The position numbers were made by a program, and so were the translations under genes. Positions 24,091 to 34,855 of a stretch of DNA of 64,000 nucleotides are shown here, piece by piece. Under the pieces are notes generated by a model. It did not search any database. It saw only the letters and a list, made by a program, of their open reading frames with translations, and was not told the origin of the DNA. Location of the stretch: NCBI GenBank assembly GCA_022836615.1, contig MU405219.1, forward strand, positions 124,001 through 188,000. The letters run 5' to 3'. The DNA comes from Annulohypoxylon bovei var. microspora. Its lineage: Eukaryota > Ascomycota > Sordariomycetes > Xylariales > Hypoxylaceae. How positions within the stretch are numbered: the stretch's first letter is position 1; every line of letters starts with the position of its first letter.

Positions 24091-25646
24091 ATGCATTTCT
24101 TACCAGTTCTAGTCGGCGCCTCGAGCTTACTCGGTTCAGTGACAGCCATTGATGTTGACTGGACAAGTGACTGTGAGATATTTCTGCTATAAAACGCGTG
24201 ATGATAATCTTGCTAATATCGTCAAGCCTCTATCAAGTCAGCTGCCAGTACGGTCGCTTATGGACTCGTCAAGTACTATACAGGTAACTCAACAGTGTAG
24301 TCGTCCAGAATAAAAGAAGTTGTTAGTATTAACACAAGTAATAGGAAACAACACTGGCGATGTTCCCGGAAACTTGCCCGACCCATACTACTGTAAGTTC
24401 AATCCGGGTGACCGGGCGATTTAACACCCAGCTGATATAGTCGACAGGGTGGGAAGCGGGCGCGATGTTCGGTGCCTTAATTGAGTATTGGGCTTTCACA
24501 GGCGACTCGACGTATAACGACATCACTTTCCAGGCTCTCCAGCATCAAACAGGAGACGACGCCGATTTCATGCCTTCTAACCAAACGAAGTCGGAAGGAA
24601 ACGATGATCAAGGTTTCTGGGCTATGTCCGCAATGACTGCTGCTGAGCTGAACTTCACAAACCCGTCTTCAGATGAACCGCAGTGGCTCGCCTTGGTGCA
24701 AGCCGTGTACAACGAGTACGTCAAGCGGTGGGAACCTGACACCTGCGGCGGCGGAATGCGCTGGCAGATATACACGTTCAACAACGGTTACAATTACAAG
24801 AATTCCGTCTCCAACGGATGTTTCTTCAACGTCGCTTCGCGTTTAGCCCGGTACACTGGCAACGCGACATACGCCGAATGGGCGACTAAAATCTTCGAGT
24901 GGGAGCAATCCGTCGGCTTCATCAATTCGCAATACAACGTGCTAGACGGCGCCGGAAATGCCGGTACCGACAACTGCACCGCGATTAACGCCGCTCAATT
25001 CACCTACAACGCCGGCCTATTTCTGCACGGCGCAGCTAATATGTACAACTACACCAATGGCTCAGATACCTGGAAGGCACACGTCGCGGGGCTAGTCAAT
25101 TCTACGACGAACATATTTTTCGACGACGGCGTCATGTGGGAACCAAGTTGCGAGAAAACGTCGGCCAAGTGCAACGTGGACCAGCAGTCTTTCAAAGGTC
25201 ACCTAATTCGTTGGATGGCTCTAACGACACAGCTTGCCTCCTTCACCTACGACACTATCATGCCCCTGCTGAAATCGAACGCCAAGGCAGTCGGCGAGCA
25301 GTGCTCCGGGCCCGCGGGCACGGACTACAAGGGCCCGGATGGGACGGCGTGCGGGTTCAGCTGGCTGCAGGGGAGCACTTTCGACGGCGAGTACGGCGTG
25401 GGCGAGCAGATGAATGCGCTCAACGCTGTCATAGCTCCCCTGGTCAGTGGAGCGCCCTCTCCTTATACCTCGGCGAACGGAGGCTCGTCTACGGGCAACG
25501 TGAACGCAGGTTCGGACGACGACACCAAGATCGCGCAACCGAGGACCATCACGACGGCTGACAAGGCCGGGGCCGGCATACTGACTGCTCTCGTCCTCGG
25601 CGGATTGGTGGGCGGTATGGCTTTCGTATGGGCCGACGGGTCGTAA
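24091..25646 (+). CDS. GH76 mannan endo-1,6-alpha-mannosidase, DFG5/DCW1-like (4 exons)
   Basis: Proposed exons 24091-24172, 24227-24283, 24345-24392 and 24448-25646 encode 461 residues. The start MHFLPVLVGASSLLGSVTA is a typical signal peptide. GH76 signatures follow: KSAASTVAYGLVKYYTGN, PDPYYWWEAGAMFGALIEYW, and EGNDDQGFW, whose paired Asp residues are the catalytic pair of this family. The C-terminus is a Ser/Gly-rich stretch, then hydrophobic GILTALVLGGLVGGMAFVW, which fits a GPI-anchor signal. Dfg5/Dcw1 enzymes act at the cell surface, where they are thought to process GPI glycans and attach GPI proteins to wall glucan. Several NxT/NxS sequons are present. The three short 5' introns follow a common fungal pattern; phase and motif continuity support each. 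Confidence 0.93.
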
Positions 25647-26498
25647 TCATCGTCACGATTACAGGAATACATTCTTCGTGTTTAAGAAATGGCATAGTTG
25701 AGAAAGCGGATGTCCGGCGTTTGGTGTCTTGCGCTATAAACTACGATCATGATAGAATTGTTGCGGATTATTATACCAGGTAGTTGGTCTGCCGCGAGGC
25801 GTTACGTGGATTTGATGGGATAGGGGCGATGATATTACCGCTCATGTGTATATACCTACCTACCTTCGACTGTTTATACCTTGCATTCATACAGGTACAT
25901 AACATACAAATAATAGGGAAAGAGTACAAAGTTTAAATTTGAGGTTACTGTGGAAGCCTTATCGACATTCAGACTTGCCGGGATACAAGCTAGCATGTTT
26001 AAATTTTCTATTTTGCATTTGAGGGATAAGTACCTATAAAACGTCGATATGAAGCAAATAGAGACCCTCTCGAGAAGGGCTGTCGCGTCTTGGCTGCCAC
26101 GTCTTCGCCGCGTCGTGAAACACGTCCAAGACGGTTTCTCATTATATACCCCTAAGAGTGAAATGGCTTCAAACAAGGACCGTAGTTGTTTCAAAAGGGG
26201 TCATATCATAGAGTCGATTTACAAATACTACAGGCAATTATGGAAGTCATTATGCTGGGTTTAATGATTTTTTTCATTTTTTGGAGAGTTTAATTACGAA
26301 GCGTCGTTATAGCTCAACTAACTACCAGTAAGGGAAAATCATGAATCCGCGTCGCGAGAATATATCCCGTCATTCCTTCTGACGAACCGAGTAGACATTT
26401 CCACTCTTTGCACTATGAAAACGCCATCCACCCACCAACCATATTGCCACACCACGCATTCTGCTCGAGAGACTCGATGAACGAAGTCACAGATTCCT
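25647..26498. other. Intergenic spacer between convergent genes
   Basis: 3' flanks of the GH76 gene (+) and the F-box-like gene (-). Short frames at 25,874-26,264 on both strands lack domain features. Confidence 0.4.
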
Positions 26499-27760
26499 TC
26501 AGTCCGCATCCACCTTAGCAAACAATTGAAGTGGATCATCCTGATGAAGACTAATTGTCTCTTCAACCAAAGCGGCATAGGTCGGGAGTCGGTTAGGATA
26601 CAGCGCTTCTAGACGGCGACGATCGGGGAACGAGAATTTGCCCATCTGAGGGCAGCCGAAGGTCCCAAAGACACCTGCGGCCACGAACACCATTTCCCAA
26701 TTAAAAGCCATGTTGCTGAGAGGGGATCCGGCATGGAGTGATCTATATATATGAGACCATAGGAAGATGTCGCACGGTCCTTCGTGGTTAAGCCCCGGAT
26801 AAGCTTGGCTCACCTCTGCGAGGTCGCGGAAAGTGCACTGTTCCATGTTGTACCATATCAATGGGTCTCTGCTGATCGTCGGGAACAACGAAGGATACTG
26901 CAATAATTGAGAATCATGCGTAAAAGATTTACACGTAGTTGTTGACTGGTTGTTGGACGCCGGGACATTCTGAACGATGGCATGGAACTGTCCCAAGCCC
27001 CAGTGTTGGATGGTCATCAGACGACCCTCATTTTGGTCATTGAGGCCGGGAAAGAATGGTTTGGGGGGTTCTAAGATTGTTAGCATATTGCAAACATAGG
27101 GACTGTATATCCGGTTTATTACGTACCACTAGACTTGAGGACCTTGTCGAGGGCATTCTCGAGAACCTGGATTCCCGCCACTTCCTAAGGGGCGAACTTG
27201 TTCCAGAATTGGCGCCAAGCAACCACGTCTATATGACCACCATTGTACATCGCGTATGGGACAACAGTAGTAGCTAGCTCGTACATGTAGATGCATTTAC
27301 TGATTCGCAGTTTCTCGGTGGGGGTCGGTTCGGCGATGTCGGCTTCAGCAGCGAGGAGATGAGCAATATCTAAAACCTTGCAGTTTAATTGCAAAATGTT
27401 CTCCATCATCTCGAGGTGGATCTCGAAGTCGCCCCCGGCATTGACGAGGTATCTCTGGCAGAAGTTCACAATTTGCTGAGTGTGAGCGGCCGTGTTACCA
27501 TGTAGGAGAGCCGGGGAGAGCGTAGTCCATGGCATCGTCTGCGAATGATACCAGGCAATAGCGATAGGGATGAGCTCCTCGCCAAGTCTCTGAGTCAGTA
27601 CACGTCTGCAATAAAGGTCCTCAAGGCGTGCGCTCTTGAATGCTTTGAGCAGAGTAGGGGATGCAATGAAAGCTGCGCGGATTGTCTCGGGGGGTTTCAG
27701 CATAATAGTCTTCGTCTGATGTTCGAAAGGGAGGTCCTCAAAGATATCGTGAGAAGACAT
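26499..27760 (-). pseudogene. F-box-like fungal protein gene with an in-frame TAG
   Basis: Exon 1 (27760-27127) begins MSSHDIFEDLPFEHQTKTIM with F-box-like spacing (LPFE..., then FIASPTLLKAF), followed by the helical pattern of fungal F-box-like proteins of unknown target. At 27187-27185 the frame hits TAG (...FWNKFAP, stop, EVAGIQVLENALDKV) and then continues open to a good donor (GTACGT). The 56-nt intron (27126-27071) ends in CTTAG, and exon 2 runs to 26499. The full frame is 402 codons including the stop. In relatives I would expect Trp (TGG) before EV; TGG to TAG is a RIP-type change (CCA to CTA). Alternatively the CCCCTTAG could be a real acceptor of a short intron, but no good donor is visible upstream. 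If functional, it would be an SCF-type adaptor; substrate unknown. Confidence 0.65.
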
Positions 27761-28443
27761 TGTAGCGTGGGAAGTAAGCGATAGAACTAAGTAGCAAGAG
27801 GTGAAAAGCAGTATATGATAGTACGTCTGGAAGGTTGTGTTGGGAAGAACTTGGGTTGAATGAATGTTGTGTTTGAGAGAAGAAAATATTTTTTTCGGAG
27901 GAGGGAAATTAGAGTGATGTAGCATGGTAGGAACCAACCCTAGATTGCTACCGCAAAAAACAGTTAGATGAGTAATAGCTAGTGGAAGGAGTGGAGAGGG
28001 TTAAAGACGACGAGGTTGGCGATAACTGTGGCCACTCGTCGTAAGTATAAAGGTCATCGATAGCGAACTTATCGTTTGTATAGAACGCCAGCCAATATAC
28101 TATACTTGACATTTAAAGACTAAACGACTAAAGCTACTTGACATATACGGTAACTCGCCGACTAAGAATTCTTCAACATATCACATTTTTAGGCACACAG
28201 TATCCAGGGGCTTATTCAAGTTATGAATGATCTTTAATAGTACCTACCTAGTAGTTCACACAAGTTCACACTAGATACTGCAAGATTGACCTATTCTCAA
28301 AGATACCTAGCCGACTTATATTAGCCAAAGAGAATGGTGTCAAAGTGTAATAAGACCGTCGAAATACTTCACGCAAATCAAGTTCATTTGATATTTTATG
28401 GAATACTCGACCATTAATAAGTAACCACTTGGGATTGTTGATG
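27761..28443. other. Intergenic, promoter side of the F-box-like gene
   Basis: No gene recognised. An upstream in-frame extension of exon 1 (to 27937) has leader-like composition, so I chose the internal ATG at 27760. Confidence 0.4.
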
Positions 28444-28451
28444 AATATAGA

Positions 28452-28909
28452 CAGCGGTCCCAACAAGTCAAACGTAAACTTGACTTGCTTGACACTTGAC
28501 TTGGAAAAGTCAATTCAAGCCTAAAATATGGTCAAGTTTGGCAAGTTAAATTTCGGTTTTTTCTTGACTTAAGTAAATCTAATTTTATAAAGGTATCGCG
28601 CCTTACTTATATACCCATAATTACGCGTATAGTGGTGTTTTGACCAACCCACCAACCCCCCGAAATATACGGTATTACCGAGTTTTATAGGACCCGGGTA
28701 AGTAACCACGGTTGAAAAATCGACGACGATATTCACGATGCACAGGCTAAGAACATAGGTTAGGTATAGACCCGCTTCTTTTTTAAGATTATTAAGCAAG
28801 CCAAGCTGGAAAAATCGTCAAGTATTTAAGAATTGCTTCAAACTTGATTTAACTTACACAAGTCAAAATCAGCTTCACATTTGACTTGCTTGACTTGTTG
28901 GGACCCCTG
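28452..28909. mobile_element. Short non-autonomous hAT-type element (458 bp MITE)
   Basis: The left end begins CAGCGGTCCCAACAAGTCAA and the right end, read inward, CAGGGGTCCCAACAAGTCAA. The flanking direct repeats AATATAGA (28444-28451 and 28910-28917) are identical and 8 bp long. Subterminal regions are crowded with TTGACTTG/CAAGTCAA words, as expected for transposase binding sites. No coding capacity. Confidence 0.92.
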
Positions 28910-28917
28910 AATATAGA

Positions 28918-29459
28918 TGTAAAGCATTATAATTAGCCCATAAAACTTCAAGATATATTCTAAACTTGCATCTTGAGGATAGCCCCTTTTGTCAGGGGCT
29001 ACTAGTAGGTTGTTCTTAAGATTAAGATGTCTTCTCTGAAAGGTTGAAGTAACGTTAAGGCCTTAAACATGTTATGCGACTAGAATCATGTTTATCAAAG
29101 AAATAATTGAAATCTACTACTACTACCATACTTGATCCTTAAACACGACAATTCAGGGGTTGTGGTAACATCCGGGGTAACATTTGAGTAACATACCATA
29201 TCCAGCGCTTCCGTCAAACCAAACATAACAAATTCGAAGCCAACTGTACCTAGTTTGAACCAAACCGGTCAAATCTGCAAAGTTTTCTACTTAGACGATA
29301 TTTCGGGCTTAGTTTGATTAGTAATCACACAGTGTACGGAACATTACCCCTGATGTCACCCTTATTATCATGCAGTAGTAGTCCCATTTCAAAGCCACCG
29401 TACAATCCGGCGTAAATTTTTTTGGTATTATCGATTAATCATGCAGTTCTCAAAGCCTT
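28918..29459. other. Intergenic spacer
   Basis: No gene or repeat recognised; likely 3' flank of the SQT1 gene. Confidence 0.4.
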
Positions 29460-30932
29460 CTAAGCTTCGAACACCAACACGACGCCATCATCGCCCGCCG
29501 TCACGATCCGCTCCCCCGTCGTCCCCTCCACAAACCCCAGCACGCCGCCGCCCTCGCCATCTCCTCTATGGCCTCTCCATTCCTTCACCAGACTGCTCTC
29601 GCTCGAGCTCGCAGCACCGCGCACGTCCCACCGCCTGACCACGCCGTCCATGCCGCAGCTCGTCAGGACCCAGCCGTCGCCGAGGCCGGCCGCGAACTCG
29701 ACCTTGACGACGCTGAACTCCTCGTGCGCCTCCTTGATGTGGCGGCGCACGGCGAACCGCCGCGCCGTGTCGTACACCGCTATGCTCCCGTCCACGCTCC
29801 CGGCCGCGAGCAGCGTCTGCTTCGGCGAGAACGCCAGCGTCTCTATGCCGTCCGACTGCGTGTGCAGGTCCGCCAGTATCGTGCCGCCCTGCGCGCTGCC
29901 CGCCTCGCCTCCCTTCGCTTTGGACTTGCTCTGCTTGCTCGACGCGGGCTTCGCGTCCGTGCCCAGCCGCGGCAGCCCCACGATCTTGACGACGCCGCCG
30001 GCGCCGCCGACCGCGACGAACGTGGACTTGGGGTCGACGGCGACCGAGTACAGGCCCCCCTCCACGCCAAACCGCTGGTCCTCGCCCGTGAGTGAGACGA
30101 CGGTCTGCCCGTTGTCGTTGACCAGGCCCTTCGCCGCGGCCTCGCCCCACACGTCCCACACGTACAGCGAGCTGTCCTCGGACACCGTGGCTAGGAAGGT
30201 GCCGTCGGCGGACCAGGCGCCGGCCGTGCACGCCGCCGTGTGCAGGAAGTAGCTCTGCGCGATGCGCATCGGGTTCGCCGCGTCCGCCGCGTCGATCGTG
30301 TACACCCAGACGGAGCCGTCGGAGGCGCCCAATGCGATCGTGTTCGGGACCGTGGGCGACGGGCACGCGGCCACCCAATTCACCTCGGGGACCTCCTGGG
30401 CCTCGGCCAGGAACGCGAACGTCGGCTTGTTGCGCGCGTCGACCGACAGCTGGTACGTGCGCAACCTACCGTCTAAACCGCCCGACACGAGGAACTCGCC
30501 GTTCGGCAGCGTGAAGGCCAGGGTGTTGATGGAGTCGCTGTGGCCGTCGATCGTGAACAGGGGTTTGAGCTCCGTGCTCCTGGGCGGCGGCGCGGACGGG
30601 TCCGCGTTGTAGCTCGCGGGCAGCACGGGCCGGCCGACGACGGGGCTCGTATCGAAGACGTAGCCCTTGCCCGGGGCGTCGTCGCCGTCGCCCTCGCTGC
30701 CGCCGGTCGCGATTAGCGAGGGCTGGGTCGGGTGCTGGGCGATGGCGAAGACGGAGTCCTTGTGCGCGTCGAAGTAGGCTATGCTGTCGTTGTGCAGGTT
30801 GATTTCTTCGGGTTCTTCGTCATCCGAGTCCATAGCTATGTCACCCTCCGCGTCTAGGATCTCCTCGAGCGCATCGTCGGCGTCGAGAAGCTCGGGCGCA
30901 TCCTCCAAGTCGTCTCGTTGAGGGGCCGACAT
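29460..30932 (-). CDS. sqt1: WD40 ribosome-assembly chaperone, Sqt1-like
   Basis: A single exon of 490 residues. It starts with an acidic N-terminus (DDLEDAPELLDADDALEEIL and MDSDDEEPEEI), then HNDSIAYFDAHKDSVFAIA. WD40 blades follow, with typical ends such as LVSGGLDGRLRTYQL, GASDGSVWVYTI, VSEDSSLYVWDVWG, AGSVDGSIAVYDT, CGMDGVVRRWDV and TAGDDGVVLVFEA. The acidic leader plus about eight blades matches Sqt1/AAMP proteins; yeast Sqt1 binds nascent uL16 (Rpl10) and delivers it to 60S subunits. Composition is strikingly G/C-rich compared with the flanks, including third codon positions, with a Lys/Ala/Gly-rich loop between blades (near residue 340). No intron is needed. Confidence 0.93.
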   Translation of the reverse strand: MSAPQRDDLEDAPELLDADDALEEILDAEGDIAMDSDDEEPEEINLHNDSIAYFDAHKDSVFAIAQHPTQPSLIATGGSEGDGDDAPGKGYVFDTSPVVGRPVLPASYNADPSAPPPRSTELKPLFTIDGHSDSINTLAFTLPNGEFLVSGGLDGRLRTYQLSVDARNKPTFAFLAEAQEVPEVNWVAACPSPTVPNTIALGASDGSVWVYTIDAADAANPMRIAQSYFLHTAACTAGAWSADGTFLATVSEDSSLYVWDVWGEAAAKGLVNDNGQTVVSLTGEDQRFGVEGGLYSVAVDPKSTFVAVGGAGGVVKIVGLPRLGTDAKPASSKQSKSKAKGGEAGSAQGGTILADLHTQSDGIETLAFSPKQTLLAAGSVDGSIAVYDTARRFAVRRHIKEAHEEFSVVKVEFAAGLGDGWVLTSCGMDGVVRRWDVRGAASSSESSLVKEWRGHRGDGEGGGVLGFVEGTTGERIVTAGDDGVVLVFEA

Positions 30933-31549
30933 GGTGAGGGGTTAGCTGGTGTGTTACGGGGTATCGTGGTAGATTCTGAAGAAAGACTGAGATATAGTAT
31001 AGACCGAATTTAAATAGAAATATTTTGCTCCAGCTTATAAAGCTTATGGACGTCTTCGGGAAATTGTTTTTTGAATGTGTAAGTTGGAAAGACGTCGATA
31101 TTTGCTTGATAATCATCCAGCTTTTTTACTTTTATGGTGGGGCAACATCCCGCTGACCCCGCCACGCCTTATAAGTGGGTACTATTTCCCCTGACATTTT
31201 TTACCCGGGAGTATAAATAAGGGGCTCAAGCATGATGACGTGATATTAGCAGTAGTGCACTCGGAAATCTTCGGTTACGTATTTTTATGAGCACGAGAAA
31301 TAGGAAATCAGGATGCCGTATGATCATGTACAATTTCGGTATACCCAACACCAATCCATGCTGGGAAAATAAATATCTAAGTATGTACAAGAATGACTAC
31401 GGCCCAAACTCCTGGTGACGTGGAAGGGAACCGAACGAGTGAAATGCAACCCCTTTATGCATCCTTGGAATGCGCTGCCCTAACTGATAATGTTAATAAT
31501 CTTTCCCCCGATCCATCCAAGCTTGACTGAGGTAAGAGGTGATCACAGC
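30933..31549. other. Intergenic, promoter of sqt1 and 3' flank of the transporter gene
   Basis: No gene recognised. Upstream of sqt1 there is a short A/T-rich stretch, contrasting with the G/C-rich coding region. Confidence 0.4.
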
Positions 31550-33402
31550 TTAATGCGCCGCCACAGTACCAACCAAATTCATCGCTAAGCATACAGCCAT
31601 GACACACATGCCATAGATAGCCAAAGCCAGCGATGCACCTCTTAGGAACTCATGATCGATATGTTCCATATCCCACCTCCACTTCCTCCGCCAACGCCAC
31701 GGAGACTTCGTGTTCTTGCTCTTGTTGCTCGTACCGCTGGCTGCGCTGCGAATGCTTTCTACGCTTCTTCCTAGAAGACCATCATCTACATCTTCATTTT
31801 CGTCCTCAGAATTATGGGGTGACATGGCATCGTCATCCTCTTTCGCTAGACGCTGATGGTGGATCGAGTTCGGGTCTGAGATTTTGTAGTAGAATAGACC
31901 TGGGAGGATGAAGCTAATGCTAGTGCTGCCCGTGGAGCCTACGTAGGCTAGCACCCGTTCTAAGGAGGTGACAGTTAACGCCACAGCATATGCTAGAATT
32001 AGAATTATGGTAGTGAGAATAGCAAAACGCAGATCTGAAATGGGCGCAGTCGGTCCATGATCCGATCTCGATGGAGCAGCATTGGGGAGAAGTGGTCGGC
32101 CACCAGGGGAATTCGTCCGTGCTTGGGGGCGAGAAACGTCCTTAGGTCGCCATTTGAGAACTGCGTCTACAGATGCTCGGCACGGATGTACCTGCAGAGG
32201 AATGGAAAATGTGACAAGAATCACAATAGCTGCCTTAGCAATGGTAGAGGCAATCGAAGCAGGATCTAGAGCAAAACTCATTAGTTTCTTCATTAGGGAA
32301 ATTGGGGTGTTCTGGAACGTACACATTGATACAATATTGCCGGTCACATCATTACCGAAGGTCAGGTAGCCAGTAATTGCCACTAGAACATAGATAGTAG
32401 CAGCGGAGCCGATACTTGTAGAAATCACACCCATGATACTGCGGTTATTGTCAGCATAACAGCATGTATTGTTTGCACCAGAAAAGCATACCTTCCGGGA
32501 GAATTGTTAGTTAATTCGTTAATGACCGAAAACATATTCTGGTGGCAAGTGTATGCAAAGATGATGACAGGTAAACTGGCCAGCGCTTCCACAGGGCCTC
32601 CCCAAGAGACAAATCGAATCTTATCCCTGGGGGCGAGGGGGTCCACGGCGAAGTGGTAGACAACTAACACGATTAAATATCCAATAGCAACGAGAGCTAC
32701 TAGACTGGTGTACTTCAAGGAATCTAGGCGTTTTAAGAAGCTTAATGGGATAATGACGAGCATGAAGGCCGTGATCCAAAAATTACGGTCCATCAGGAAG
32801 GCTACGTCAGCGGCCCTGCTGTCGAAGCCTTCTACGACGCCCGGCATCAAGTCCCCGATAATAATTATGTATGATACACCGACGCCAAAACATTTGATCG
32901 CTATCGCGGCATCGAATATTACGGCCGCGTTTGGATATGTTATTTGGGATAGGGCGAAGAAAGACGAAGACCCGCGGTCGAGATATCGCGCGCATCGAGA
33001 TTGCAGGTATAGACCAAACGCAGATGTGAACCCTGACCATAGAACCACGATGATTCCGATTACCATTCCAAAGTGTGACATCGCCGAGGGCATTGCTAAC
33101 GTTCCGGCACCGACAACTATAAAATCATTCATGTTAACTTCTACAATATGGTATCTTGCTGTCCGAGGATGACGTACTAGTGTTGAGGAGGTTGACGACA
33201 CTGCTAACCATGGTCGCCTGCCCTCCCCCGCCCTCCTTTTGGCGACCGCGAACTCGTTTGTGCCTGGAATGAGGTTATAGTTAGCTACCAGCGCTTCTCA
33301 TCCGATAAACGGCCCTTAATAACCAAATATCAAAGTCACGGACCTTGTCATATCGCCAGCCGAGGCAGAGCCCTCTCCAGAAATAGTCGAGTAATCCGGC
33401 AT
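31550..33402 (-). CDS. AVT-type vacuolar amino-acid transporter (4 exons)
   Basis: Proposed exons (minus) 33402-33344, 33263-33178, 33116-32492 and 32438-31550 encode 552 residues. All three introns (80, 61 and 53 nt) have GT-AG ends and keep phase. The second junction creates SSVVNLLNTIVGAGTLAMP, the diagnostic first membrane segment of the AAAP/AVT family; without it the reading breaks. About eleven hydrophobic segments follow (for example GIIVVLWSGFTSAFGLYL, SYIIIIGDLMPG, FAILTTIILILAYAVALTV). A long acidic and Ser-rich hydrophilic loop (DDDAMSPHNSEDENEDVDD) lies before the last segment. It most resembles yeast Avt5/Avt6, which move amino acids across the vacuolar membrane. The N-terminal 30 residues are hydrophilic and Gly-rich; the first exon is the least certain. 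Confidence 0.9.
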
Positions 33403-34127
33403 AATAGCCCAAGAGGCACTCTATGCGTCCAGCAACAACTATTACCCTCGGCAGCAACTAGCTGCGTTGAAGATTATTGTGTCTCAATATCGAATCGTTT
33501 CCCTGGTGAGACAGACTGGCGCTCTGTCATCGAGTAACGTCCCTTACTTGCGTACGCGTGTAACTCGTTCCAACACCTTAGTTCTTCTCTCCCTGATTAT
33601 GATCGGTAATGGTGTTAGACTTTGTGTTCGATGGATTGAAGTCGATTTGTACTGCGGCTATGGTACATAGTAGCAAAGCGGCGATACTTTGACTACATAA
33701 ATGTGTCTGCCTGATGATGTTGGAAATAGCGGTATTGACAAATGTTGTAATTCAGCTGACAGTTGTCGTCAAAGCCACCCCCAATCTTCTCATATCTGGA
33801 GACTCAAATGATTAGCGTCTGCTGGCACTTTGTTTCTAACCAATCAATCGGGTTCCATACCGCGGGTTAGGCTATTACCGGTTAGTTTTTTGACAGGGGT
33901 TCCGGAGCTTCTAAAAAAACGGGGAACTCGGCATAGCTAGTTCAGCCTTATCTTTTATCGTCTTTTGATGGAACCTTACAATACAAACAGAATAGAGACA
34001 ACTCAATCACAAGAGCTTATTCGTTACTTACAACTATAATTAAGCAATTTCTCACTACCAGGTAATACACTATTGCTGAGATTTCTCAATTGATACCTAT
34101 CGACTCATCCCTCACAGAATCTCCAAA
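33403..34127. other. Intergenic, divergent promoter region
   Basis: Lies between the divergently transcribed transporter (-) and RO10 (+) genes, so it likely holds both promoters. No domain-bearing frame. Confidence 0.45.
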
Positions 34128-34855
34128 ATGGACACGATGGACTCAACCTTGGACAAGACGACTCTCTCTACTATATCTCTCCTTGAGGCGCGACTCATGC
34201 GCCTTGAACACCTACTATACGGGCACACCCTTCAACAACCCAAGGTATCGGCTATCAGAAGCATGCAAGAACTTGAACACCGGTTCGGAATCCTCTTACA
34301 ACGAATGCGCGTGTACGCCGAGCTTCTCAAGCTCTGTACGTCTCCTCTTTTCGACCTACTCTACCCGTCTCTCTGCCTACTATTTTCTATTTTCTACCTT
34401 CGCAGACTTCCACACACTCCAAACCTGCGAAGTAACCTAGCTAACCAATCTTCCTAATAGATAAATCGCAACCAACCCTCTTCCAACCGCCACCCCCTTC
34501 CGAACCTCCCTCCTCGCTCTCGACCGAAGCCCTACGCGCCATCGTGCTCTCGGCCGCGGCCTCGTACCCGGCGACAGCATCGGCGCTAACGTCGATCGCG
34601 GACACGCCGGTGCCAGACCCGGCGCACACAGCGGTGCTCGCCGCGCTGCTGCCGCGCATGACGGGCGTCGAGACCACGCAGGTTGCGCAGGCCGCCGAGA
34701 TCGCGGAGCTGAGGGCGCGGAGCGAGGCGCTTGTGCGCAGGTGGTACGAGGGCGAGGTGCTGAGGTATGCGGAGTATGTCGCGGGTGTGGAGGGACGCGT
34801 GGAGAGGGCGGAACGGGTGGTGAAGAGGGTGGAGAGGGTGAGGAGCGAGGTTTGA
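34128..34855 (+). CDS. ro-10: Nuclear-distribution protein RO10-like (dynactin p24 type; 2 exons)
   Basis: Exons 34128-34335 and 34461-34855 give 200 residues. The 125-nt intron (GTACGT...CTAATAG, with CTAAC before the acceptor) joins YAELLKL to YKSQPTLFQPPP. Landmarks are LLEARLMRLEHLLYGH near the N-terminus, a predicted coiled coil, AALLPRMTGVE, and a long C-terminal heptad-rich helix (QAAEIAELRARSEALVRRWY and on). This matches the fungal RO10 family, needed for dynein/dynactin-driven nuclear distribution in Neurospora; it is the counterpart of the p22/p24 dynactin subunit. Exon 2 is much more G/C-rich than exon 1. A TG-GGGATGGGGATGG run directly follows the stop codon. Confidence 0.88.

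Noticed and set aside
29566..30612. Long overlapping open frames on both strands across the WD40 gene
   Set aside because: They are by-products of very high G/C content; only the 490-residue minus frame has WD40 structure.
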